64,000 nucleotides of DNA. Source: Bin107 sp965221655 (GTDB lineage: Bacteria > UBA8248). The stretch is from the NCBI GenBank assembly GCA_965221655.1, contig OZ244906.1:930001-994000 (forward strand), in the 5' to 3' direction. Every line of letters starts with the position of its first letter. Within the stretch, counting starts at the first letter, position 1. A model generated the notes under the pieces. The model saw only the letters and a list, made by a program, of their open reading frames with translations, did no database searches and was not told where the DNA came from. The position numbers and the translations under genes were made by a program. Shown piece by piece: positions 1 to 8,438 of the stretch.

Positions 1-604
1 GCAGGGTGCCCGCGGAGAACGCGCAGGCGAAGCCCACGATGGGGGTGCGCTGGTAGGTGAAGGCGTAACTGGCCAGAACGGGCAGGATGCCGTAGGAGAG
101 TGCGGAGGTGAGCGGATACACGAGCGCACCCCGAAAGAAGGTGCGAAAACTCCCCTCCTCCCCGCTTGCGCGAATCGAGAGCAGGCACACGCCCGCCACG
201 ATGAGCAGCGTGCCGCCGAGCACGGCGACGCCGGGCCGCTCGCCCAGAAAGATCATCGCAAAGGTAACCGAGATGACGGGGGTGGAAGATTGTATGGGCA
301 CCGAGCGGCTCACGCCCATCTTCACGATGCCGATGGCGTTGGTGATTTGCCCCACCCCCTGGCCGAGGCATCCGCCCAGCATGAACAGCGCGACGGGAAA
401 GAGTGCGGATTTCTGCAGCGTGCCCAAAGACGCCGCGATGACGAGCCCCGCCACCGCGACGATGGAGCTGAGAATCAACACGCCCGCTATCGGCGTTGCG
501 CTGCGCACGCCCTGGCGAATCGCAATGAGGGAGACGGAATACGACAACGAGGCGCCGATGGCGAGCAACTCCCCGAGACCCGTCTGGGCGAAAAGACCCG
601 ACAT
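1..604 (-). CDS. EamA/DMT-family permease, 3' end off window
   Basis: Drug/metabolite-transporter (EamA) permease of the inner membrane; substrate unknown. The reading frame opens at 604 with MSGLFAQTGLGELLAIGAS and runs uninterrupted to base 1, so about 200 N-terminal residues are visible and the C-terminus is missing. It shows alternating hydrophobic helices and the hallmark end of the first EamA repeat (STPVISVTFAMIFLGERPG). It starts 30 bp after the stop of the next EamA gene on the same strand and its N-terminus aligns with that protein without gaps, so the two look like tandem duplicates that may work together. Family assignment is firm; the transported compound cannot be told. Confidence 0.85.
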   Translation of the reverse strand, partial: MSGLFAQTGLGELLAIGASLSYSVSLIAIRQGVRSATPIAGVLILSSIVAVAGLVIAASLGTLQKSALFPVALFMLGGCLGQGVGQITNAIGIVKMGVSRSVPIQSSTPVISVTFAMIFLGERPGVAVLGGTLLIVAGVCLLSIRASGEEGSFRTFFRGALVYPLTSALSYGILPVLASYAFTYQRTPIVGFACAFSAGTL

Positions 605-634
605 GTGCACTCCCCGCGCGGTGGCCGCAAACGC

Positions 635-1522
635 CTAGCGGAACAGGGTAATCATAACCCCGCCCGCCACGACGAGACACGCGGCCAGGGCGGTGCGGGC
701 GCCCACGCGCTCAAATTTGCCGAGGAACAAAAGGCTGAACAGAATCACCCACAAAGGCGTGGTGCGGCTGAGCGGCAGGACGGTCGACATCATTCCCGTG
801 ACGAAGGCCGTCCACATCAAAAACGCGGCGATGACGTTGAACGGCGCGCCCAGAAGCAGGAGCGCCACCGTTTCCTTTTTCGCGCGTATCTCTCCGCCGC
901 CGGGCATCATGCGCCGCGCCACCAGCATGACCACGAGCCCCGAAGCGAATGCCACGCCGAAGCCCAGATAAGGCGCCTCCTGCTCGGCGATGCCCAGTTT
1001 GGCGAAGACAGGCACCAGCGCGTAGCACACCGAGGAGAACAGCGGCAGCGTGTAGTCTTGCCGAAAGCCGCGCGCGCCCCCTCTCTCCGGCCAGAAGAGC
1101 AAAAACACGCCCCCGACGATGCCGAGGGTGCCCAACACCACGTAGCCGCCCGGCTCCTCGCCCAGGATGAGGACGGCGAAAACGACGCCCCACAGCGGCG
1201 TGGAGGAATGAATGGCCGTCGCGCGGCTCACGCCCAGGCGTTCGATAGCCGAGAAGAAGACAAGGCTGCCCGTGCCGTGGCCCACGGCGCCAGTCAAGGC
1301 GAACCAGGCGAGTGCGCGCGGGTCTGCGGCGAACAGCGTGCCCGTGAGACAGGCGGTCGTGAGTCCGACCACGCTCACCACGGAATTGAGCACGAGGATG
1401 CTCGCCATGGGGCTTCCGCTCGCCATCGCCCGCCGCACGAGCGTCAGGGTGATGGAATAGCTGAACGAGGTCGCCAGGGCGAGAGATTCAGGACTTCCCC
1501 ATGATGAAATCGACTCGATCAT
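635..1522 (-). CDS. EamA/DMT-family permease
   Basis: Ten-helix EamA permease of about 295 residues, the usual family length. Both EamA repeats are visible, each ending in the usual STPLWGVVFAVLILGEEPG or TTPLWVILFSLLFLGKFE type segment. I chose the ATG at 1522 (MIESISSWGSP) because it gives the same N-terminal length as the downstream paralogue; a TTG at 1543 is possible and neither start has a clear ribosome site. It heads a two-gene minus-strand operon with the truncated EamA gene at 1-604. Substrate unknown; export of a metabolite is the common role of the family. Confidence 0.87.
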   Translation of the reverse strand: MIESISSWGSPESLALATSFSYSITLTLVRRAMASGSPMASILVLNSVVSVVGLTTACLTGTLFAADPRALAWFALTGAVGHGTGSLVFFSAIERLGVSRATAIHSSTPLWGVVFAVLILGEEPGGYVVLGTLGIVGGVFLLFWPERGGARGFRQDYTLPLFSSVCYALVPVFAKLGIAEQEAPYLGFGVAFASGLVVMLVARRMMPGGGEIRAKKETVALLLLGAPFNVIAAFLMWTAFVTGMMSTVLPLSRTTPLWVILFSLLFLGKFERVGARTALAACLVVAGGVMITLFR

Positions 1523-1650
1523 GCGGGGGACTATACATCGCAACTCCCGCAGTGGCGAAGCGCGCGCACCCTGGCGGCGAGGCGTGCGCGAAGATAGAAT
1601 GGGGGTCTCGACCGAACACGCGCCGGATTTTACGAACGAGGAGAGAGAAG

Positions 1651-1962
1651 ATGGCCGACGAACGGGTGTTTCTGATTGCGTGGCTCAAGCCGCAGCCGGG
1701 CAAGGAAGAGGAACTGGGGGCCTTGCTCCAGGGCATGTGCGCTCCCTCGCGCGCCGAGGAGGGCTGCTTGTTCTACAACCTCTTTCGCTCCACCGAGGAG
1801 GCGGGGGCGTTTCATTTTATCGAATGCTGGAAGTCGCAGGCGGCCCTGGACGCCCACAGGGAGGAGCCGCACTACAAGAATTTTCGCGCCAAACTGCCCG
1901 ATTTGATCGCCGAACCCGTGGGCGTGAAGCTGCTCGCCGCGGTCGATTCGACGCACGGCTGA
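1651..1962 (+). CDS. antibiotic biosynthesis monooxygenase-like (ABM) small protein
   Basis: A 103-residue single-domain protein of the dimeric alpha+beta ABM fold, the group that includes YgiN-type quinol monooxygenases. The pattern is typical: an N-terminal strand (FLIAWLKPQPGKEEELGALL), a central GCLFYNLFRS strand, then FHFIECWKSQAALDAHREEPHYKNF. The start at 1651 follows a purine-rich GAGGAGAGAGAAG ribosome site. Its exact substrate is unknown, and some family members are non-catalytic. It stands alone, with the EamA genes diverging upstream and an SDR converging downstream. Confidence 0.82.
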   Translation: MADERVFLIAWLKPQPGKEEELGALLQGMCAPSRAEEGCLFYNLFRSTEEAGAFHFIECWKSQAALDAHREEPHYKNFRAKLPDLIAEPVGVKLLAAVDSTHG

Positions 1963-2048
1963 AGCGGGAAAGCAAGACGCGCGCAAACGACGCCTCACGC
2001 GGCGCGCGGCCGCGACGGCCCCGGCTCCGCGCTTGAAACGCCTGCAAC

Positions 2049-2843
2049 CTACCAGAGGGACTTGAGCCTGCCGCCGTCAAGGTTCAGCGACACGCCCGTG
2101 ACGTAGCTCGCCCGCTCCGAGCACAGGAATACGATGGCGTCGGCCAACTCCCCGGGCCTGCCGAAGCGGCCCAGGGCGTTTTTACGCGCGGCGAGGCGGC
2201 GCGCCTCCTCCTCGGTGCCCGCCCCCAGCTCGGCGGCCAGCCCTTGCGCGTTTTTTCTCCACAGGTTGGTATCCACCCAGCCGGGGCACACCGCGTTCAC
2301 GTGCACGCCCCATTCGCCGAACTCGGTGGAGAGCGACTTCGTCATGTTCAGGAGCGCGCTGTTCGTCATGCCGCTGCCGAACATGTAGGGGTCGGGCTCT
2401 TTGCCGGCGCCGCCGATGACGTTCACGATGCGGCCCCACTTCCGCGCGCGCATCCCCGGCACAACCAGGCGGATGAGACGCAGAAAACCAAAAAGTTTGG
2501 TGTCCAGTTGGGTCTGGAGAGCGGGGTCGTCCAGCGCCTCGAACCTGCCCGAGCTCATGGTGCCCGCGTTGTTGACCAAAATGTCGATGGCGCCGAACCT
2601 CTCCTGTGCGCACTCCACGAGGGAAACCAGTTCGGCGTCCCGAGAAGTATCCGCCGCGGCGAAGGCGATTTCGCCGCCCGTCTCCTCGGCGAGTTGCGCA
2701 CAGGTTTCGGCCAGGGCTGCATGGTCTCGCGCGCAGATGAAAACACGCGCGCCCTCCTCCAGGAAGCGTCTGGCCGTCTCGCGCCCGATGCCTCGACTGC
2801 CGCCCGTCACCAGGGCGGTCTTCTCCTTGATCCCGAGGTCCAT
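2049..2843 (-). CDS. SDR-family protein with degenerate catalytic motif
   Basis: Short-chain dehydrogenase/reductase of 264 residues. The Rossmann motif TGGSRGIG is at residues 13-20, NNAG follows the fourth strand, and the C-terminal CPGWVDT and GVSLNLDGGR motifs are in place, so NAD(P) binding is likely. The active-site segment reads SGMTNSALLNMTK where the family normally has YxxxK: both the catalytic Tyr (Ser here) and Lys (Asn here) are replaced. It may act by another mechanism or bind without reducing. The ATG at 2843 has a GGGAG site 7 nt upstream. It lies 55 bp downstream of the putative selenoprotein gene, probably in one transcript. Confidence 0.87.
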   Translation of the reverse strand: MDLGIKEKTALVTGGSRGIGRETARRFLEEGARVFICARDHAALAETCAQLAEETGGEIAFAAADTSRDAELVSLVECAQERFGAIDILVNNAGTMSSGRFEALDDPALQTQLDTKLFGFLRLIRLVVPGMRARKWGRIVNVIGGAGKEPDPYMFGSGMTNSALLNMTKSLSTEFGEWGVHVNAVCPGWVDTNLWRKNAQGLAAELGAGTEEEARRLAARKNALGRFGRPGELADAIVFLCSERASYVTGVSLNLDGGRLKSLW

Positions 2844-2898
2844 AGCGTTCTCCCGCGCAAAAAGAGGAAGCCCCGGCAAAGCCGCACGCCGCGGGTTC

Positions 2899-3489
2899 TC
2901 AGCCCTCCGCGGGCGCCGCCTCGCCCCACTCCTGCCAGGCGACGACGTCGTTCGGGGCTTCTACCGGATTGTGGAGTCCGTCCTGCAAACGATTCCAGGC
3001 GTTGAACAGACAAGTGAACAGAGTGAGCTCCACTATCTCCTTTTCGCCAAAAAACTCCTTCATGGGCGCAAAGGCGGCGTCATCGTCAGGAGCCGTGTTC
3101 TTGGTGAGAGCGGTCGCCCAGCGGATGACGGCTTTCTCGCGCGCGTCGAACAGGTCGCTCTCCTCCCAGCCATCGACTATCAGCGCGACGTGCGCATCGC
3201 TCAAACCGGCGGCTTGACCAAGCCGCACGTTGTGGTTCGTTCATATTTCGCAGTCGTTGATGAGCGAGGGCGTGAGAATCGCCAGCTGCATCAGGCGCAT
3301 TCTGGCCGCGTCGGTGCGCCATTGGCTTCGCAAGGCCACCGTGAGGTCCAGGATGTGGCGCAGCGCCTCGGGCGAGTGGGCAAGGGCGCGGTAGAAACTG
3401 GGCACGGTGCCCCACGTCTTTCTCGAGCGCTCGAACAGCGGCACATGGGGGCCTTCGGCGTCGTCGGGCATCGGGGTGATTCTCGGCAT
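2899..3489 (-). CDS. AhpD-like/carboxymuconolactone decarboxylase-family protein, putative selenoprotein (UGA = Sec83)
   Basis: AhpD/CMD-family protein of 196 residues if the in-frame UGA at 3241-3243 is read through. From the ATG at 3489 (GAGGAG site 8 nt upstream) the frame runs MPRITPMPDDAEG...LINDCEI, then UGA, then TNHNVRLGQAAGLSDAHV...FNAWNRLQDGL to the stop at 2899. Both halves are in the same frame and are clean family sequence. The UGA falls where AhpD has the second Cys of CxxC (C80-E-I-U83-x-x-H86); in the CMD protein at 39474-40022 the same column holds the Glu of QYEW. A SECIS-like hairpin follows. Family knowledge: AhpD is a thiol peroxidase-type reductant, and AhpD-like selenoproteins have been reported from metagenomes. 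The usual upstream Glu appears as Gln68. A nonsense mutation or base error is the alternative. Confidence 0.85.
3209..3226 (-). promoter_or_regulatory. putative bacterial SECIS hairpin
   Basis: In the mRNA sense (minus strand) a perfect 7-bp stem, GCGGCUU / AAGCCGC, carries a GGUC loop. The loop begins 21 nt after the in-frame UGA at 3243-3241. Known bacterial SECIS elements need a stem-loop just downstream of UGA with a G in the first two loop positions; the E. coli fdhF loop is of the GGUCU type at an 18-nt distance. A further 3 bp (AAC/GUU) can form below a 2x2 internal loop. Confidence 0.72.
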
Positions 3490-3640
3490 TCGCGGGCTCC
3501 TCGCATAAGGGGATTCGGTTTTCCGTGTATTTTTGCCAGTTGTAGCAGATTTCGGCGGGTGCGAAAAATCTGTTTTGCGGCGCGCCTTCCCCCTTGGTAT
3601 AAGGCGCGTGGCCGCGCTCACGCCCGAAAGGAAGCCGCAG

Positions 3641-4351
3641 ATGGAGCACGAAAGAATCCTCATCGTCGCCGCCCACCCCGACGACATCGAATTTCGCTCG
3701 GCAGGCTCGGTCGCCCAATGGGTGCGCGCGGGCAGGCGCGTGGAGTATTGCCTGGCCACGAGCGGCGAGAAGGGCCTAAACGGCCCGCGTGCGCGCACGA
3801 TGACCATCGAGCAAAAACGGGCGATTCGCGAAGCCGAACAAAAAGAAGCCGCCGCCGCCGTGGGCGTGGAAGTCGTCCACTTCCTGCGCCACACCGACGG
3901 GGAGCTGGCGAACACCGCAGCGCTTCGGCGCGACCTCGTGCGGGTGATGCGCAGCACCCGGCCGGACCTCGTCATCACCGACGACCCGGCCAAGGCCGCC
4001 TTCGACAGCTTCTACGGCTACCACGCCGACCATCGCGCCATCGCCCGGGCAACCTTCGACGCCCTCTACCCCGCCGTGGGGAACGCGAACTATTTTCCCG
4101 AACTCCTCGCCGAGGGCATGGAGCCGCACAAACCCGCAGAGGCGTATTTCGGAACAATCCCCGACGCCGACACCTGGATCGACATCAGCGACACGTTTGA
4201 CCTGAAAGTCGAGGCCCTCAGACGCCACAAGAGCCAGGTAGACGACATCGAAGAGATGGTGCCCCTGCTGCGCGACTGGGCAAAGCGCGCGGGCGAGCGC
4301 GGCGACCTGGAGTGCGCCGAGTGCTACAGGCGCATGGAGGTGCCGCAGTAG
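3641..4351 (+). CDS. PIG-L family deacetylase
   Basis: Zinc-dependent N-acetylglucosaminyl-type deacetylase of the PIG-L/LmbE family, 236 residues, cytoplasmic. The metal and catalytic motif AHPDD is at residues 11-15 and the second histidine motif HADH at 128-131; the TSGEKG segment after the second strand is also typical. The substrate cannot be told: family members act on GlcNAc-inositol, GlcNAc-malate (bacillithiol) or sugar conjugates. The start at 3641 follows GAAAGGAAG. The gene is divergent from the putative selenoprotein gene, sharing a 151-bp intergenic region, and is followed by a 257-bp gap without a recognisable gene. Confidence 0.88.
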   Translation: MEHERILIVAAHPDDIEFRSAGSVAQWVRAGRRVEYCLATSGEKGLNGPRARTMTIEQKRAIREAEQKEAAAAVGVEVVHFLRHTDGELANTAALRRDLVRVMRSTRPDLVITDDPAKAAFDSFYGYHADHRAIARATFDALYPAVGNANYFPELLAEGMEPHKPAEAYFGTIPDADTWIDISDTFDLKVEALRRHKSQVDDIEEMVPLLRDWAKRAGERGDLECAECYRRMEVPQ

Positions 4352-4608
4352 CGAAGCTTCTCCGCACTCTCTTCGCGCCGGAACAACTTGCGCCGCAAAC
4401 CAACGCTTTACCGACCGCCCCGGCCGGGAGACGAGAAGACACGACAAGCCTCGACCACGCGAGAGCGGCTGCGGAGGGACACCCCTCCTAAAGCCAAAAT
4501 CTTCTGCGGCCTTCGCTCCGCCGGGGCGCGGCCGTCGCCTTGCACAAAACGGCCAAACGTTTACACTACGGTTCCCACACGTTTCATTCGTTCGTTTGGA
4601 GAGCACAC

Positions 4609-6465
4609 ATGCTCGGATACCAGGGAAAAATTCTGCACGTAGACTTGAGCAACCGCACCTCCCGCGTCGAGGAACTCGACGAGTCGATGGCCCGCCTGTA
4701 CCTGGGCGGAAACGGCTTCGGGGCCAAAATCCTGTGGGACAGCCTGGGGGCTGGCACCGACCCGCTGTCCGAGGAGAACGTCATCGTCTTCGCCGTGGGA
4801 CCCTACACGGATTCCGCCGTGCCGAGTGCGAGCCGGGCGTGCGCCGCCGCCGTCAGCCCGCTGACGGGCCTGTTCTTCGACAGCACCTTCGGGGGGGCGT
4901 GGCCCATCACGCTCAAGCGCACCGGGCACGACGCCCTGGTTCTGCACGGAAAGGCCGACGCCCTCACCTATCTGCTCCTCACCGAGGAGGGCGTCGAGTT
5001 CAAGGATGCGCGCGATCTGAAGGGAAAATGGATTCGCGAGACGTGCGACACGATATCCGAACGCGAGGGCGGCGTGGACGTGCTCGCCATCGGCCCGGCG
5101 GGCGAGAAGCAGGTGCGCTTCGCCGCCATGGCCCACACCTGGCGCAAGAGCCGCGACGGCATCAGCGGGCGCGGAGGCATGGCGGCGGTTCTGGGCAGCA
5201 AGAACGTCAAGGCCATCGCCCTGCGGGGCAAGGCGAAGACCGCCTTCGCCGACGCCAAGGCCCTGCGCGCCTACGTGAACGACACCGCCGAGGACGTGCG
5301 GACGGGCACGGCGGCGCTCCACAAATACGGCACCCCGATTCTCGTCAACATGATCAACAAGATGGGAGCACTCGGCACCCGCAACCTCATGAGCGAGATA
5401 TTCGAGAACTGCGAGCCGATAAGCGGCGAATACATGCACGACAACTTTTTGGACAAGCACACCACCTGCCTCAAGTGCCCCGTGGCGTGCGGCAAGAACT
5501 TTATGATGAAGGGCGGAGAATTCGACGGTCTGGTGTGGAAGCTCCCCGAGTACGAGACCATCTTCGCACTCGGCACCATGCTGGGCATCGGCGATCCGGG
5601 CGTCATGCTGCAGGCCAACATGCTCTGCGACGAGCTGGGGCTGGACACGATATCCGCAGGCGTTACGCTCTCGCTCGCCTTTGAGTGCTTCGAGAAGGGG
5701 ATGTTGAGCGCATCCGAAATTGGCGGGCGTCTCGAGTGGGGCGATTCGGCCACCATGCTGCGGCTTTTGGAGGACATGGCCGCACGCGAGGGTTTTGGAG
5801 AAAGGCTCGCGGAGGGCGGACAGAGACTGGCCGCGGAGATCGGCGGCGAGGCGCCGAACCTGCTCTACGCCGCGCGCGGACTCGAACTCCCCGCCCACAG
5901 CGCGCGCGCACTCAAGGGCATGTCCATCGGCTACGCGACGGGCACGCGGGGCGGCAGCCACCACGACACCCGCCCCACCCTGCAATACGCCTCTGACCAC
6001 GACAACACCACCACCGAGGGCAAGCCCGCCTTCGCCGTGCGCACGCAGAACTTTACGGCCCTGGGCGATTCCATCACCCAGTGCCGCTTTACCGCCGAGC
6101 GCGGCTACGGGGCGATGATCAACGAAAAATACGCGCACATGCTCAACCTCGTGACGGGCTGGGACACGACCGAAGCCGAGCTCGAGGAAACCGGCGAGCG
6201 CATCTGCAATCTCGAGCGCGCCCTGCACGTGCGCGAGGGAGTGGGCCGCGCGGACGACCTGCTGCCTTATAAGGTGATGCACGAGCCGATTCCCGACGGC
6301 CCGCACAAGGGGATGCACTGCCCGCCCGAAGAACTCGAGGCCATGAAAGAGGAGTTCTACGGCATCCGCGGATGGGACGAGAACGGGGTTCCGACCGCGG
6401 ACACCCTGAAGCGTCTGCGCCTGGACGAGGTGGCCGAAGCCCTGGCGACGAACGGCGCGGGGTGA
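4609..6465 (+). CDS. aldehyde ferredoxin oxidoreductase family (tungsten/molybdopterin) protein
   Basis: Aldehyde:ferredoxin oxidoreductase (AOR) family, 618 residues, full length. It oxidises aldehydes or related substrates to acids using a bis-pterin tungsten (or molybdenum) cofactor and a [4Fe-4S] cluster. Cluster ligands are visible at C287, C290, C294 and C492, matching the spacing known from Pyrococcus AOR (288/291/295/494). The pterin-binding segment SGRGGMAAVLGSKNVKAI (about 186-203) is intact. The ATG at 4609 gives the canonical N-terminus MLGYQGKILHVDLS. No electron-transfer subunit or cofactor gene is adjacent, so it is probably a single-subunit enzyme using soluble ferredoxin. The true substrate is not inferable. 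Confidence 0.92.
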   Translation: MLGYQGKILHVDLSNRTSRVEELDESMARLYLGGNGFGAKILWDSLGAGTDPLSEENVIVFAVGPYTDSAVPSASRACAAAVSPLTGLFFDSTFGGAWPITLKRTGHDALVLHGKADALTYLLLTEEGVEFKDARDLKGKWIRETCDTISEREGGVDVLAIGPAGEKQVRFAAMAHTWRKSRDGISGRGGMAAVLGSKNVKAIALRGKAKTAFADAKALRAYVNDTAEDVRTGTAALHKYGTPILVNMINKMGALGTRNLMSEIFENCEPISGEYMHDNFLDKHTTCLKCPVACGKNFMMKGGEFDGLVWKLPEYETIFALGTMLGIGDPGVMLQANMLCDELGLDTISAGVTLSLAFECFEKGMLSASEIGGRLEWGDSATMLRLLEDMAAREGFGERLAEGGQRLAAEIGGEAPNLLYAARGLELPAHSARALKGMSIGYATGTRGGSHHDTRPTLQYASDHDNTTTEGKPAFAVRTQNFTALGDSITQCRFTAERGYGAMINEKYAHMLNLVTGWDTTEAELEETGERICNLERALHVREGVGRADDLLPYKVMHEPIPDGPHKGMHCPPEELEAMKEEFYGIRGWDENGVPTADTLKRLRLDEVAEALATNGAG

Positions 6466-6584
6466 GGGGGGGTTCTCGCCGAATCGAAGATCAAACGTCC
6501 ACGGCACCGAGCAGAATGCCAATCCTAAGCATCCGGAAAGTCTGTGCGTGCACTTTCGAGAACCCGCGACCGACACAGGGGCGC

Positions 6585-6675
6585 GCATCCGCCCGCTTGC
6601 CGGGTCAGGAAACCCGGGGAAACCCGGGAAAACCCGCTAAAACACGGGAAAACGTGGGAAGGAAAAATTTCATAT
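6585..6675 (+). repeat. dispersed intergenic repeat, copy A (10-bp phased A-tract units)
   Basis: About five units of AAAACCCGGG-like sequence at a 10-bp period lie at 6610-6658, preceded by a GCCCGCTTGCCGGG-like head and followed by TTTCATATATG. A second copy lies at 41868-41945 on the opposite strand. Both sit between convergent gene ends. A4 tracts spaced by about one helical turn would be expected to bend DNA. Confidence 0.75.
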
Positions 6676-6692
6676 ATGCAGCAATGGGGCGC

Positions 6693-7850
6693 TCAGCCCG
6701 CGGGGTATTTTTCCACCAACCTGCGCGCAATCACCAGTCGCTGGATGTCGTTCGTCCCCTCACCCACTTGCAGGAGAATGGCGTCGCGGTAGTAGCGCTC
6801 GACGGGCAACTCCTTGATGTAGCCGTACCCTCCGTGGATGTGCACCGCCGCTTCCGAGGCGCGCTGGCAGGCGTCGGTGGCGAACAGCTTCGCCATGCCC
6901 GCCTCCAAATCACAGCGCACGCCCCGATCCTTCATGCCCGCCGCGTGGTAGGTGAGTTGCCGGGCCGCCTCGAGGGAGGTCGCCATGTCGGCGAGCTTTA
7001 TCTGGATCGCCTGGTGCTCGGCGATGGGCTTGCCCATGGTCTTTCTCTGCTGGGCGTATTGGATGGAATCCTCAAAACAGGCGGTATGCAGACCCACCGC
7101 CCGGGCGGCCACCTGTATGCGCCCCAGTTCCAGGGCAGCCATGAGCTGGTGGAACCCGCGATTTTCCTCGCCGATCAGATACGAGGCGGGCACCACGCAG
7201 TCCTCAAAGACCAACTCTCCCGTTCGAATGCCCTTGTAGCCCATCTTGTCGAGATGCCTGCTCGCACTGAAGCCGGGCAGGTTTCTGTCCATTAAGATGC
7301 AGCTGATGCCCCGGGTGGGTTTGTCCGCCTTTGGATTCGTGCGGGCCATGACGGCAAAGTGCGTCGCGTTCTCGCTGTTCGTAATAAACATCTTTGAGCC
7401 GTTGACGAGGTAACTCTGCCCCTCACGGCGCGCCGAGGTACGCAGGGCCGCGACGTCCGAGCCTCCATCCGCCTCGGTAATGCCGATGCCGAAGCGCATC
7501 TTCCCTTCCGCCACCTGCGGGAGCCACTCCCGGCGCTGTTCGTCGTTGCCGAATTCGTCGATCATCCACCCCACCATCGCGTGGCCGCCGAGCACGCCGG
7601 TGAGACTCATCCACCCCCGGGCCAACTCCTCGGTGAGAACGGTGAAGCTCACCGCGTCCATCGCCGCACCGCCGTAACACTCGGGCACGAGCGCGCCGAA
7701 ATAGCCGAGCTCCTTCATGCGATCGACCAGCGGATGGGGGTATTCGTCCTTGTGTTCGTATTCGCTGGCGACGGGGATGATTTCCTGGTTCACGAATTGT
7801 CGAACGCTGCCTTGCAGCGCGGTTTGAAACTCGTTCAGTCGAACGTCCAT
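6693..7850 (-). CDS. acyl-CoA dehydrogenase
   Basis: FAD-dependent acyl-CoA dehydrogenase of 385 residues; it introduces the alpha-beta double bond in an acyl-CoA and passes electrons to ETF. Family signatures are present: GIGITEADGGSDVAALRT (FAD/substrate loop), the NGSKMFITN strand, and the C-terminal ASEAAVHIHGGYGYIKELPVERYYRDA with LQVGEGTNDIQ. The start at 7850 (MDVRLNEFQ) is preferred over 7895 because it gives the normal N-terminal helix. It lies 22 bp after the ferredoxin-like gene on the same strand, probably co-transcribed. Chain-length preference is unknown; the sequence resembles short/branched-chain enzymes. Confidence 0.93.
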   Translation of the reverse strand: MDVRLNEFQTALQGSVRQFVNQEIIPVASEYEHKDEYPHPLVDRMKELGYFGALVPECYGGAAMDAVSFTVLTEELARGWMSLTGVLGGHAMVGWMIDEFGNDEQRREWLPQVAEGKMRFGIGITEADGGSDVAALRTSARREGQSYLVNGSKMFITNSENATHFAVMARTNPKADKPTRGISCILMDRNLPGFSASRHLDKMGYKGIRTGELVFEDCVVPASYLIGEENRGFHQLMAALELGRIQVAARAVGLHTACFEDSIQYAQQRKTMGKPIAEHQAIQIKLADMATSLEAARQLTYHAAGMKDRGVRCDLEAGMAKLFATDACQRASEAAVHIHGGYGYIKELPVERYYRDAILLQVGEGTNDIQRLVIARRLVEKYPAG

Positions 7851-7872
7851 TGTTTCGCTCCGGGAGCCATCT

Positions 7873-8214
7873 TCAACCAAACAGGGAGAGCCCACTGATG
7901 CTTTCGGGAATCAGGAGCCGTTCTACGGGCTCGCCGTTTTCGAGGTGTTTTTCCACGATTTCCGCGGCGTCTTCCGGCCGCACGCCGCCGTACCAAACAT
8001 TGTCAGGCATCACGCAAACGACGGCTCCATTCTCGCAAACGTCCATGCAACTCGTCGCGAGTATGCGCGCCCTTGCCTTGAGGTTCTTCTCCTCCAAAAG
8101 TGCCTTCATGCGCTCGCGGACTTCCGCGGAGGCGCAACCGGCACAACTACCCTTGGGATGGTCCGCCGCGCGCTCGTTCGTGCATACCAGCACGTAGCGC
8201 TTTTCCCTGAACAT
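7873..8214 (-). CDS. thioredoxin-like [2Fe-2S] ferredoxin
   Basis: A 113-residue ferredoxin of the thioredoxin-fold [2Fe-2S] type. It opens with YVLVCTNERAADHPKGSCAGC and carries the second cysteine pair in SCMDVCENGAVVCVMPDNVWYGG, the layout of stand-alone (2Fe-2S) ferredoxins and NuoE-like domains. The ATG at 8214 removes a non-homologous leader. It is an electron carrier, and its position 22 bp before the acyl-CoA dehydrogenase suggests shared expression rather than a proven partnership. It diverges from the lutA-like gene with 224 bp between starts. Confidence 0.85.
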   Translation of the reverse strand: MFREKRYVLVCTNERAADHPKGSCAGCASAEVRERMKALLEEKNLKARARILATSCMDVCENGAVVCVMPDNVWYGGVRPEDAAEIVEKHLENGEPVERLLIPESISGLSLFG

Positions 8215-8438
8215 ATCGCCCGCCCCGTGTGTGATGAGAAACCAAATATGTCTCATCTGCGGTGACGCCGCGGAGACGACGCCTCGTAATATTTTCCTTT
8301 GCCCAAAATGCGAGACAGAGGCTAGCACTTGCAGGGCATTCGTTCAATCCGCACCCTCCACGGTGCGCTCGCATTTACTCCGAAAAGGGTCATACGATAT
8401 GATTCCCCATCTGCAACTCGCCTTGGGGGAAAGTCCGT

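Noticed and set aside
290..1504. Long plus-strand open frame of about 400 codons
   Set aside because: It is antisense to the two EamA genes, rich in Arg and His, and has no recognisable family; it is an artefact of GC-rich codon use.
3241..3243. Reading the UGA as Trp (alternative genetic code) or as a frameshift
   Set aside because: Dozens of other genes here end at UGA, so a recoded UGA-Trp is excluded. The frame does not shift across the site, and alignment puts the UGA at the CxxC column, not at the Trp column.
4561..6588. Long minus-strand open frame opposite the aldehyde oxidoreductase
   Set aside because: It covers the reverse of a full-length enzyme gene and has no family features.
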